Shown here: positions 7,948-15,730 of the stretch, piece by piece
Numbering within the stretch: position 1 is the stretch's first letter
Layout: each line of letters begins with the position of its first letter
NCBI RefSeq assembly: GCF_900176515.1
Contig: NZ_FWXV01000002.1
Span: 1,860,001-1,924,000, forward strand
From: Kibdelosporangium aridum
GTDB lineage: Bacteria > Actinomycetota > Actinomycetes > Mycobacteriales > Pseudonocardiaceae
Length of the DNA: 64,000 bases
Direction of reading: 5' to 3'
The notes under the pieces: model-generated
The model's input: the letters and a program-made list of their open reading frames with translations, nothing else
The model's database searches: none
Told to the model about the DNA's origin: nothing
Made by a program: the position numbers and the translations under genes

Positions 7948-9009
7948 GTGGAAGCGGCGACGGAGTTCAAGCGGGGTGCGTCCTCGCCGGTCGACTGGTC
8001 TTTGGCCATCTCGACTGGGCAACGCCTGGTGCGGCGTGGACCCGACGTTCCGATGGCGGAGGCGGAGGTCACCGTCCGTGAACTGCGGGACGCCACCGAC
8101 GTCGCCGAAGGCCACGTCCGCGAGCTCACCGGGCTCGGCCACGGGCTCCCGCTGCCGCCCGGCGAGGTCGTCGACCGGCCTGGCTGGATCCGGGCCGCTG
8201 CAGAAGGCCTTGAGGTACTGACCGAAGGCGCTTTGCCGCGGGCGTACTCCGGCCCGGTCGGTGCCGTGATGTCCGGCAGTGCCGGGGTTCAGGCCGGCAT
8301 GGTGCTCGCTTTCCTCGGCGCGCGCGTGCTCGGTCAGTACGACCCGTTCAACGACGGCCGCCTGCTGCTCGTCGCGCCCAACATCATTGGCGCGCAACGG
8401 GCTTTGGACGTCCCGGCCGGCGATTTCCGGATGTGGGTCTGTCTGCACGAGTGCACGCACCGGCTGCAGTTCACCGCCGTGCCGTGGCTCAAGGACTACT
8501 TCTCCGGCCAGGTCCGCAAGTTCCTGTCCGGAATGGACGACAGCGCCGCCAGTGCGCTCAACCGGTTCCCTGACGTGATCAAGGAGGCGCGCCGCCGGTC
8601 GCTCGACCCGGACGCGTCCTCCGGGCCGGTCACGTTGATGGAACTGCTGCAGTCCAGCGAACAACGTGAGGTGTTCGACCGGCTCATCGCACTGTCCACG
8701 TTGCTCGAAGGGCACGCGGACTTCGTGATGGACGCGGTCGGCCCGTCGGTCGTGCCGACTGTCGAGGTCATCCGCAGCCGGTTCACCGAGCGCCGCCGTG
8801 GCGGCGGTCTGCTCGACCGGGTGCTGCGCACGCTGCTCGGGGTGGACGCCAAGGTCAAGCAGTACGCCGCCGGTGCCAAGTTCACCAAGCACGTCGTGGA
8901 CCAGGCCGGGATGGCCGGTTTCAACGCGGTGTGGACGTCCGCCGAGACGCTCCCGCTCCGCTCGGAGATCACGGACCCGGACGCATGGCTTCGTCGAGTG
9001 CGACCCTGA
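7948..9009 (+). CDS. zinc-dependent metalloprotease-like protein (Zincin_2/DUF2342)
   Basis: The 353-residue protein has the zincin signature H167-E-C-T-H171 within VCLHECTHRLQF and a later LLEGHADFVMD segment that probably supplies the third zinc ligand. This matches the Zincin_2 (DUF2342) actinobacterial family, sometimes labelled F420-biosynthesis-associated only because of phylogenetic co-occurrence. No signal peptide is evident, so it is probably cytoplasmic. It starts at GTG 7948, 48 bp after the carboxypeptidase gene, and its end overlaps tilS, as in the M. tuberculosis Rv3627c-Rv3624c order. The substrate is unknown. Confidence 0.85.
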   Translation: MEAATEFKRGASSPVDWSLAISTGQRLVRRGPDVPMAEAEVTVRELRDATDVAEGHVRELTGLGHGLPLPPGEVVDRPGWIRAAAEGLEVLTEGALPRAYSGPVGAVMSGSAGVQAGMVLAFLGARVLGQYDPFNDGRLLLVAPNIIGAQRALDVPAGDFRMWVCLHECTHRLQFTAVPWLKDYFSGQVRKFLSGMDDSAASALNRFPDVIKEARRRSLDPDASSGPVTLMELLQSSEQREVFDRLIALSTLLEGHADFVMDAVGPSVVPTVEVIRSRFTERRRGGGLLDRVLRTLLGVDAKVKQYAAGAKFTKHVVDQAGMAGFNAVWTSAETLPLRSEITDPDAWLRRVRP

Positions 9010-9911
9010 CCGTCCGCAAGGCCGTCAAGGATCTGCTGAGCACAACACCGTCCGGTCCGGTCGCCGTCGCCGTCTCCGGTGGCGCCGACTCGCTCGCCCT
9101 CGCCGCGGCCACGGCGATGTTGACCGATGTCACGGCTTTGATCGTCGATCATGGCCTGCAGGACGGCTCGGCCGAGACCGCCGAGCGGGCCGCCGGTCAG
9201 CTCAAGACCAGGGACATCCAGGCCAAGATCATCAAGGTCGACGTGACCGGCCGCGGCGGCATGGAGGCTGCGGCGAGACGGGCGCGTTACCAGGCTTTGC
9301 GGGCCGCGCACGACGGCCTGATCCTGCTCGGCCACACCCTCGACGATCAGGCCGAGACCGTCCTTCTCGGACTCGGCAGGGGATCGGGCCCACGGTCGAT
9401 CGCGGGCATGCGGGCGTACGACCCGCCGTGGGGACGGCCGCTGCTGAAGATCCGCCGGACGGTCACTCTGCAGGCTTGTGCGGAACTCGGGTTCGAACCG
9501 TGGTCCGATCCGCACAACAGCGACCCGGCGTTCACGCGCGTGCGTCTCAGGCATGACGTGATCCCCCTCATGGAGGAGGTTCTGCAAGGCGGGGTCGCCG
9601 GCGCGCTCGCACGGACCGCTGACCAACTCCGCGAGGACCTCGACGCGCTGGACGCACTGGCCGTGAAGATCCGCCAGGACAACGAAAACATGCTGGTAGC
9701 GGACCTGCGGCCGCATCCTCCCGCGCTGCGCCGGCGGGTCATCCGAAGCTGGCTGATCCAGGCCGGAGTGCCCGAACTCACCGACGGCCATCTGCGTTCG
9801 GTCGACGCTCTGGTGGGTGAATGGCGTGGTCAGGGTGGCGTCTGGCTGCCAGGCGGCTTTGTGGCGTGCCGCTCGCATGGCAGGCTCTGCGTGCAACCGC
9901 CCGGCCAGTAG
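8985..9911 (+). CDS. tilS: tRNA(Ile)-lysidine synthase
   Basis: TilS attaches lysine to C34 of the tRNA(Ile) with a CAU anticodon so that it reads AUA. The N-terminal PP-loop ATP-pyrophosphatase motif SGGADS is at residues 31-36. It is followed by LIVDHGLQDGS and LGHTLDDQAETVL, both characteristic of TilS. The preferred start is ATG 8985 (MASSSATLTVR, 308 residues), which overlaps the upstream zincin gene by 25 bp; an upstream in-frame GTG would give an unlikely extension. The length fits the short actinobacterial TilS type. It precedes hpt, the usual order in actinobacteria. Confidence 0.95.
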   Translation: MASSSATLTVRKAVKDLLSTTPSGPVAVAVSGGADSLALAAATAMLTDVTALIVDHGLQDGSAETAERAAGQLKTRDIQAKIIKVDVTGRGGMEAAARRARYQALRAAHDGLILLGHTLDDQAETVLLGLGRGSGPRSIAGMRAYDPPWGRPLLKIRRTVTLQACAELGFEPWSDPHNSDPAFTRVRLRHDVIPLMEEVLQGGVAGALARTADQLREDLDALDALAVKIRQDNENMLVADLRPHPPALRRRVIRSWLIQAGVPELTDGHLRSVDALVGEWRGQGGVWLPGGFVACRSHGRLCVQPPGQ

Positions 9912-9943
9912 AAGTAAACAGCTCAATTCGAGAGGGAGCAGGC

Positions 9944-10498
9944 GTGTACGACGGCGACATCGCCTCTGTGCTGATCACCGAGCAAGAGATCAACGAGAAG
10001 ATCGCCGAACTCGCCAAGCAGATAGCCGAGGACTATCCGGCTGGCGGCGCCCGGCAGGACCTTGTTCTCGTCGGTGTGCTCAAAGGCGCAGTGATGTTCA
10101 TGACGGACCTCGCGCGTGCCTTGCCCGTGCCCGTCCAACTGGAATTCATGGCCGTCAGCTCATATGGCTCGGCCACGTCCAGCTCCGGTGTCGTGCGGAT
10201 CTTGAAGGACCTCGACCGCGACATCGCCGGCCGGGACGTGCTGATCGTCGAGGACATCATCGACTCCGGGCTGACGCTGTCGTGGCTGCTGAAGAACCTG
10301 GCCTCGCGCGGCCCCGCCACGCTGCGGGTCTGCACGCTGCTGCGCAAGCCGGAAGCGGTCAAGGTGGACGTCCCGGTCGAGTACATCGGCTTCGAGATCC
10401 CGAACGAGTTCGTCGTCGGATACGGCCTGGACTACGCCGAGCGCTATCGCGACCTGCCTTATATCGGCACGCTGGAACCGGCCGTCTACTCATCCTGA
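9944..10498 (+). CDS. hpt: hypoxanthine phosphoribosyltransferase
   Basis: This enzyme salvages hypoxanthine (and probably guanine) with PRPP to give IMP/GMP. The PRPP-binding motif VEDIIDSG is at about residues 102-109, and the early DLVLVGVLKGAVMFMTDLAR segment is also diagnostic. The C-terminal VGYGLDYAERYRDLPYIGTL matches bacterial HPRTs. I chose GTG 9944 (MYDGDIASV, 184 residues) because GAGAGGGAG lies just upstream. It sits between tilS and ftsH, the same triplet as in M. tuberculosis and Bacillus. Confidence 0.96.
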   Translation: MYDGDIASVLITEQEINEKIAELAKQIAEDYPAGGARQDLVLVGVLKGAVMFMTDLARALPVPVQLEFMAVSSYGSATSSSGVVRILKDLDRDIAGRDVLIVEDIIDSGLTLSWLLKNLASRGPATLRVCTLLRKPEAVKVDVPVEYIGFEIPNEFVVGYGLDYAERYRDLPYIGTLEPAVYSS

Positions 10499-10513
10499 GG
10501 AACCCCTCAGGAT
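10492..10513 (+). terminator. hairpin over the hpt stop codon
   Basis: ATCCTGAGG (10492-10500) and CCTCAGGAT (10505-10513) form a perfect 9-bp stem with a 4-nt loop that includes the hpt stop codon. There is no T-run, so it may be a weak terminator or an RNA-stabilising hairpin rather than a classical intrinsic terminator. Confidence 0.5.
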
Positions 10514-10655
10514 GGTCGGGAACCGAACAGGGGAATTCACCCGTTATCAGTTTCAGTCCAGCGCGGAGCCGCCGTGACGAGCTACCCTCAGTCACTTGGC
10601 GCGTGAAGCGCTGGAAGTGGGCGGTACGCTGGATGGACCGGATTGCCCCGCCGGC

Positions 10656-10678
10656 CGGGTAGTGGGGCTCACTACCCG
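10656..10678. promoter_or_regulatory. perfect inverted repeat upstream of ftsH
   Basis: CGGGTAGTG (10656-10664) and CACTACCCG (10670-10678) form a perfect 9-bp inverted repeat with a 5-nt spacer, ending 46 bp before the ftsH start. It could be a repressor operator or a 5' UTR hairpin. The 226-bp hpt-ftsH gap otherwise shows no clear promoter. Confidence 0.5.
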
Positions 10679-10724
10679 AAATGCAAGTCAGGGAGGGTCG
10701 AGGCCGCCCGGCGGCCGTAAGTGA

Positions 10725-12890
10725 ATGGACCGCAAGCGACTGCTCCGTAACCCGCTGCTCTGGATCCTGGCAGTGGTCCTGCTGTACCTCGCGTTCAGCA
10801 CGATCTTTGACTCCAACCGCGGGTTCGCCCAGGTGAACACGACTCAGGCGATCACCCAGATCACCACGGGCAACGTGGAGTCCGCGACGTTCGAGGACAA
10901 AGAGCAGCAGCTCAAGCTGGTCCTCAAGGACGCGGCGAAGGCGAACAACCAGAAGCAGATCATCACGTCGTTCCCGGCACAGGCCGGCGGTGACGTGTTC
11001 AACCTGCTGCGCACGAACAACGTGAACTTCGAGACGAAGGTCACACAGGAGTCGATCTTCACCCAGATCCTCCTGTTCGCGATCCCGCTGGTGCTGCTCG
11101 GCCTGCTGCTGCTCTGGATGATGAACAACGTCCAGGGCGGCGGGAACCGGGTGATGAACTTCGGCAAGTCCAAGGCCAAGCAGTTGTCCAAGGACATGCC
11201 CAAGACCACGTTCGCCGACGTGGCCGGGGCCGACGAAGCCGTCGAAGAGCTGTACGAGATCAAGGACTTCCTGCAGAACCCGGGCCGCTACCAGGCCCTC
11301 GGCGCGAAGATCCCGAAGGGCGTGCTGCTCTACGGGCCGCCGGGAACCGGTAAGACCCTGCTCGCCAGGGCCGTCGCCGGTGAGGCTGGTGTGCCGTTCT
11401 ACACGATCTCCGGCTCGGACTTCGTCGAGATGTTCGTCGGTGTCGGTGCCTCGCGTGTGCGTGACCTGTTCGAGCAGGCCAAGCAGAACGCGCCGTGCAT
11501 CATCTTCGTCGACGAGATCGACGCCGTCGGCCGTCAGCGAGGCGCAGGCCTCGGTGGTGGGCACGACGAGCGCGAACAGACCCTCAACCAGCTGCTCGTC
11601 GAGATGGACGGGTTCGACGCGCGCGGTGGGATCATCCTGATCGCCGCGACCAACCGGCCCGACATCCTCGACCCGGCGCTGCTGCGGCCTGGCCGCTTCG
11701 ACCGGCAGATCCCGGTGTCCGCACCGGACCTGACCGGTCGCCGCAAGATCCTCGAGGTGCACGCCAAGGGCAAGCCGATGGCTCCGGACGTCGAGCTGGG
11801 CAGCCTGGCCAAGCGCACCGTCGGTATGTCCGGCGCGGATCTCGCCAACGTGCTCAACGAGGCCGCGCTGCTGACCGCGCGCCAGAACGGCTCGCTGATC
11901 GACAACGCCGCGCTGGAGGAGTCGGTCGACCGCGTGATCGGCGGTCCGGCCCGCAAGAGCCGGATCATCTCCGAGAAGGAGAAGAAGATCACGGCCTACC
12001 ACGAGGGTGGGCACGCGCTGGCCGCGTGGGCGATGCCGGACCTCGAGCCGGTGTACAAGCTGACGATCCTGCCGCGTGGCCGCACCGGTGGGCACGCGCT
12101 GGTCGTCCCCGAGGACGACAAGGGCTTGATGACCCGCTCGGAGATGATCGCCCGCCTGGTGTTCGCGCTGGGTGGCCGGTCGGCCGAAGAGCTCGTCTTC
12201 CACGAGCCGACCACCGGCGCGTCCTCGGACATCGAGCAGGCCACCAAGATCGCCAAGGCGATGGTCACCGAGTACGGCATGAGCGCCCGGCTGGGTGCCG
12301 TGAAGTACGGCCAGGAGCACGGCGATCCGTTCCTCGGCCGCTCCATGGGCCACGCAGTGGACTACTCGCTCGAGGTGGCGCACGAGATCGACGAGGAAGT
12401 GCGCAAGCTCATCGAAGCTGCGCACACCGAGGCGTGGGAGGTGCTCAACACCTACCGCGACGTGCTCGACGAGCTCGTGGTCGAACTGCTCGACAAGGAG
12501 ACCTTGCAGCGCAAGGACCTCGAGCGGATCTTCTCCCGGGTGGAGAAGCGGCCCCGGATCACCGCGTTCAACGACTTCGGCGAGCGCGTGCCGTCCGACA
12601 AGCCGCCGATCAAGACCCGTGGTGAGCTGGCGATGGAGCGGGGCGAGCCGTGGCCGCCGATCCAGGAAGAGCCGGAGCCGACCCCGGTCGGTGCCGTCGG
12701 CGGGGCCAAGGACCTGCCGAAGGAAGCCAACAACGGGCAGGTACCCAACGGCTTGCCGGCCAGCCCTGGCCCGTACATGCCTGCCGAGGGCAGGCCTGGT
12801 GGCCCGCCGAACTACGGCGCGCCTCCCGGCTGGCGTCCGGCGACCTCGCCGCCGCAGCCGGAGCAGGATGACCGGGACGGTAAGAACTGA
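10725..12890 (+). CDS. ftsH: ATP-dependent zinc metalloprotease FtsH
   Basis: FtsH is a membrane-anchored AAA+ protease that degrades unneeded or misassembled membrane proteins and some regulators. The 721-residue protein has two N-terminal membrane helices (about 8-27 and 114-135) flanking an extracytoplasmic domain. The Walker A motif GPPGTGKT is at 204-211. Walker B (FVDEIDAVG) and the second region of homology (ATNRPDILDPALLRPGRFDR) follow. The zinc motif is H426-E-G-G-H430. A Pro-rich tail of about 100 residues follows the protease domain, as in other actinobacterial FtsH proteins. The CTGA at its stop may couple it to folE. Confidence 0.98.
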   Translation: MDRKRLLRNPLLWILAVVLLYLAFSTIFDSNRGFAQVNTTQAITQITTGNVESATFEDKEQQLKLVLKDAAKANNQKQIITSFPAQAGGDVFNLLRTNNVNFETKVTQESIFTQILLFAIPLVLLGLLLLWMMNNVQGGGNRVMNFGKSKAKQLSKDMPKTTFADVAGADEAVEELYEIKDFLQNPGRYQALGAKIPKGVLLYGPPGTGKTLLARAVAGEAGVPFYTISGSDFVEMFVGVGASRVRDLFEQAKQNAPCIIFVDEIDAVGRQRGAGLGGGHDEREQTLNQLLVEMDGFDARGGIILIAATNRPDILDPALLRPGRFDRQIPVSAPDLTGRRKILEVHAKGKPMAPDVELGSLAKRTVGMSGADLANVLNEAALLTARQNGSLIDNAALEESVDRVIGGPARKSRIISEKEKKITAYHEGGHALAAWAMPDLEPVYKLTILPRGRTGGHALVVPEDDKGLMTRSEMIARLVFALGGRSAEELVFHEPTTGASSDIEQATKIAKAMVTEYGMSARLGAVKYGQEHGDPFLGRSMGHAVDYSLEVAHEIDEEVRKLIEAAHTEAWEVLNTYRDVLDELVVELLDKETLQRKDLERIFSRVEKRPRITAFNDFGERVPSDKPPIKTRGELAMERGEPWPPIQEEPEPTPVGAVGGAKDLPKEANNGQVPNGLPASPGPYMPAEGRPGGPPNYGAPPGWRPATSPPQPEQDDRDGKN

Positions 12891-13522
12891 GCATCGAGTC
12901 ACAGAACGGAGTGGGTGCCGCCTCTTCGGACGGCGTCCGCTCCGTTCGTCCCGTTTTCGACCAGGCTCGCGCCGAAAAAGCCGTGCGTGAGCTGCTGCTG
13001 GCCTGTGGTGAGGATCCCGACCGGGACGGTCTGGCCGACACTCCGGCCCGGGTGGCCCGTGCGTACCGCGAGATGTTCGCCGGGTTGTACATGGATCCGG
13101 ATGCCGTACTGGCAAAGACTTTCGACGAGTCCCACGAGGAACTCGTCCTGGTCACCGACATCCCGATGTATTCGACCTGCGAACATCATTTGGTGCCGTT
13201 CCACGGGGTCGCGCACGTCGGCTACATCCCGAACGAGGGCGGCAAGGTCACCGGACTGTCCAAATTGGCCAGACTGGTGGACGCTTACGCCAAGCGCCCG
13301 CAGGTTCAGGAAAGGCTGACCTCCCAGATAGCCGATGCGTTGATGCGCAAGCTGGAGCCGCGCGGCGTGATCGTGGTCGTCGAGGCCGAGCACCTGTGCA
13401 TGTCGATGCGCGGCATTCGCAAGCCCGGTGCACGGACGACAACATCCGCTGTACGTGGGCAGTTCAAGACTTCGGCGTCGTCGCGTGCGGAGGCGTTGGA
13501 CCTGATCAAGGCCCGTCGATGA
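12887..13522 (+). CDS. folE: GTP cyclohydrolase I
   Basis: FolE converts GTP to 7,8-dihydroneopterin triphosphate, the first step of folate synthesis. The zinc/active-site segment STCEHHLVPFHGVAHVGYIP, the ATP/GTP-contact region and the C-terminal RGIRKPGA are diagnostic. The start is uncertain. GTG 12911 has a purine-rich stretch immediately against it, which is poor spacing. An in-frame CTG at 12887 (LSIESQNGVG) overlaps the ftsH stop as CTGA and has GGGACGG 6 nt upstream, so I mark the CDS from there. It heads the folE-folP-folB-folK run, where every junction overlaps. Confidence 0.93.
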   Translation: MSIESQNGVGAASSDGVRSVRPVFDQARAEKAVRELLLACGEDPDRDGLADTPARVARAYREMFAGLYMDPDAVLAKTFDESHEELVLVTDIPMYSTCEHHLVPFHGVAHVGYIPNEGGKVTGLSKLARLVDAYAKRPQVQERLTSQIADALMRKLEPRGVIVVVEAEHLCMSMRGIRKPGARTTTSAVRGQFKTSASSRAEALDLIKARR

Positions 13523-14355
13523 CGCACCGGCTGCTGCCTGATCCTGGCCGCTGCGTGGTGATGGGTGTCCTCAACGTGACCCCGGATTCCTTTTCCGACG
13601 GCGGCCGTTATTTCACTGTGGACGACGCACTGCGCCATGCCCATGAGATGTGGGATGCCGGTGCGGACCTGATCGACATCGGCGGCGAGTCGACCAGGCC
13701 CGGTGCCGAGCGGGTCGCCGCCGAGGTGGAGATCGGCCGGATCGAGCCGGTGATCAAGGAACTTTCGTCCGCCGGGATCCGGATCAGCGTGGACACCATG
13801 CGGGCGCGGGTCGCGGAGGCGGCGTTGGCCGCGGGTGCGACGGTCGTCAACGACGTGTCGGGTGGCTTGGCGGACAAGGCCATGGCGCGGGTGGTCGCCG
13901 ACGCCGGAGTGCCGTGGATCCTGATGCACTGGCGTGGCCACAGCAAGGACATGAACTCGCTGGCCGATTACACCGATGTGGTCGGTGAGGTGAAGGCGGA
14001 GTTGTGCGAGCGTGTCGACGACGCGCTGAACGCAGGCGTTTCGCCGGACGCGATCGTGATCGACCCGGGCCTGGGGTTCGCCAAACACGCCCCGCATGAC
14101 TGGGCGTTGTTGCGTGCCCTGGACGTCTTCATGGACCTCGGGTATCCGGTGCTGGTCGGTGCGTCGCGCAAACGTTTCATCGGCAGGCTGTTGGCCGACA
14201 AGGACGGCACGCCGCGCCCGCCGGACGGCCGTGAGGACGCGACCGCGGCGATTTCCACATTGGCCGCCGCGAAAGGCGTCTGGGGTGTCCGAGTACATGA
14301 CGTGATGCGTTCGCTCGACGCGGTACGTGTGGTGGCGGAATGGGGGCGGGTGTGA
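13519..14355 (+). CDS. folP: dihydropteroate synthase
   Basis: FolP joins p-aminobenzoate to dihydropterin pyrophosphate and is the sulfonamide target. The TIM-barrel hallmarks are clear: MGVLNVTPDSFSDGG near the N-terminus, DIGGESTRPGA, and the late GASRKRFIG. The 278-residue length is typical. The ATG at 13519 overlaps the folE stop (ATGA), which excludes the longer upstream reading frame. The GRLLADKDG-TPRPPDGREDATAA segment before the last helix is typical of actinobacterial FolP1. Confidence 0.97.
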   Translation: MTHRLLPDPGRCVVMGVLNVTPDSFSDGGRYFTVDDALRHAHEMWDAGADLIDIGGESTRPGAERVAAEVEIGRIEPVIKELSSAGIRISVDTMRARVAEAALAAGATVVNDVSGGLADKAMARVVADAGVPWILMHWRGHSKDMNSLADYTDVVGEVKAELCERVDDALNAGVSPDAIVIDPGLGFAKHAPHDWALLRALDVFMDLGYPVLVGASRKRFIGRLLADKDGTPRPPDGREDATAAISTLAAAKGVWGVRVHDVMRSLDAVRVVAEWGRV

Positions 14356-14714
14356 GCGACCGGATCACGCTCACCGGGCTGCGGGTACGTGGCAACCACG
14401 GTGTGTTCGAGCACGAGAAGCGTGACGGCCAGGACTTCCTCGTCGACATCACGGTCTGGCTCGACCTGACCGAGGCCGCCAAGTCCGACGATCTCGCCAA
14501 GACGATGCACTACGGCGAACTGGCCGAGCGGGCGGCGGCGATCGTCGCCGGACCCGCACGAGACCTGATCGAATCGGTCGCCGGGGAGATCGCCGACGAC
14601 GTACTGACCGACGAGCGGGTCACGGCGGTCGAGGTCACCGTGCACAAGCCGTCGGCGCCGATCCCGCTGACGTTCGCCGACGTGGCTGTCACCGTGCGGC
14701 GGGACCGCGGATGA
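14352..14714 (+). CDS. folB: dihydroneopterin aldolase
   Basis: FolB cleaves dihydroneopterin to 6-hydroxymethyl-dihydropterin and glycolaldehyde. The 120-residue protein has the conserved start ITLTGLRVRGNHGVFEHEK, with the catalytic-region Glu in FEHEK. The C-terminal VTVHKPSAPIPLTFADVAV is also typical of the family. The GTG at 14352 overlaps the folP stop (GTGA), and the stop overlaps folK (ATGA), so the four folate genes are translationally coupled. Confidence 0.95.
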   Translation: MSDRITLTGLRVRGNHGVFEHEKRDGQDFLVDITVWLDLTEAAKSDDLAKTMHYGELAERAAAIVAGPARDLIESVAGEIADDVLTDERVTAVEVTVHKPSAPIPLTFADVAVTVRRDRG

Positions 14715-15196
14715 CCACCGCTGTGCTGTCGATCGGGTCGAACATGGGCGACCGGCTCGCTCACCTGCAGTCCGCCGTGGACGGACTGCCCGCGCTGGCT
14801 GTGTCTTCTGTGTACGAGACCGCGCCGTGGGGTGTGACCGACCAGGACGATTTCCTCAACGCGATCGTGATCGCGTCCCGTGAGGACTTCGGTGAGTGGG
14901 ACTGGCTTCGACTCGCCCAGGATCTGGAGAACGCCGCCGGGCGTGTCCGAGAAGTCCGGTGGGGCCCGCGATCGCTCGATGTGGACGTGATTACCGTTAC
15001 CGGCGTCACGAGCACTGATCCCAGGCTGGAACTGCCGCACCCGCGTGCCCACGAGCGGGCGTTCGTCCTGGTGCCGTGGCTGGAGTTGCAGCCGGACGCC
15101 GAGCTGCCTGGACACGGCCCGATCGCCGACCTGGTGGCGGCCCTGGGGGACGAGGGCGTGCGGCGCCGTGACGATCTCAAGCTGGAGGCAGTGTGA
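14711..15196 (+). CDS. folK: 6-hydroxymethyl-7,8-dihydropterin pyrophosphokinase
   Basis: FolK transfers pyrophosphate from ATP to 6-hydroxymethyl-dihydropterin, making the FolP substrate. The 161-residue protein begins with the family hallmark LSIGSNMGDRLAHLQ. The signature region WGPRSLDVDVITV contains the R-x-x-D-x-D metal/ATP motif, and the downstream LPHPRAHERAFVLVPW is equally diagnostic. Both ends overlap neighbours by four bases (ATGA and GTGA). Confidence 0.97.
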   Translation: MTTAVLSIGSNMGDRLAHLQSAVDGLPALAVSSVYETAPWGVTDQDDFLNAIVIASREDFGEWDWLRLAQDLENAAGRVREVRWGPRSLDVDVITVTGVTSTDPRLELPHPRAHERAFVLVPWLELQPDAELPGHGPIADLVAALGDEGVRRRDDLKLEAV

Positions 15197-15651
15197 GGTT
15201 CACCAGGCCGCGTGACCTGGTCATCGCAGGGCTGCTCGCCGCGGTCGTGCTTTATCTGATCATGCAATCGGCGTACGGCTCGCTGCCGCCGTTGCCCACA
15301 TTGGCCGGCGTCTCGCTGGTCGTCATCGCGATCGTCGACGTGGTGTTGGGTTTCTCACTGCGGTCACGGATCCGCGGGACCAAGCCGGGAAAGCCAGTCC
15401 AAGCGCTGACCGCGGCCCGTGCGGTCGCGTTGGCCAAGGCGTCGTCGGTGCTCGGCGCGATCATGCTCGGCGCCTGGATCGGTGTGCTGGTCTACGTCTT
15501 GCCCAAACGGGGGGACATAGTCGCGGCGTCGAACGACACCTCCAGTGCGGTCATCGGCGCGGTGTGTTCAGCCGCCCTGATCGCGGCAGGTCTGTGGCTG
15601 GAGCACTGTCTCAAGACTCCGGATGAACCGAAGGAGCCGGACGACCGTTGA
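15193..15651 (+). CDS. DUF3180 integral membrane protein
   Basis: The 152-residue protein has four predicted membrane helices (about 8-25, 35-55, 83-105 and 118-140). It matches the position and build of M. tuberculosis Rv3605c, a DUF3180 protein that always follows folK in this neighbourhood. GTG 15193 overlaps the folK stop. Its function is unknown. Its constant coupling to the folate genes is intriguing but could be only positional. Confidence 0.8.
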   Translation: MRFTRPRDLVIAGLLAAVVLYLIMQSAYGSLPPLPTLAGVSLVVIAIVDVVLGFSLRSRIRGTKPGKPVQALTAARAVALAKASSVLGAIMLGAWIGVLVYVLPKRGDIVAASNDTSSAVIGAVCSAALIAAGLWLEHCLKTPDEPKEPDDR

Positions 15652-15730
15652 TCGATGCAAAGCGTGGATTTAACGCACGTTCGGCCACGAGCAGGTCTCG
15701 GACCGATAACTGACGGGTACGGTGTTAGGC

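Noticed and set aside
10359..13115. A 918-codon frame antisense to ftsH and folE
   Set aside because: Shadow of two conserved genes; composition is typical antisense GC-rich noise.
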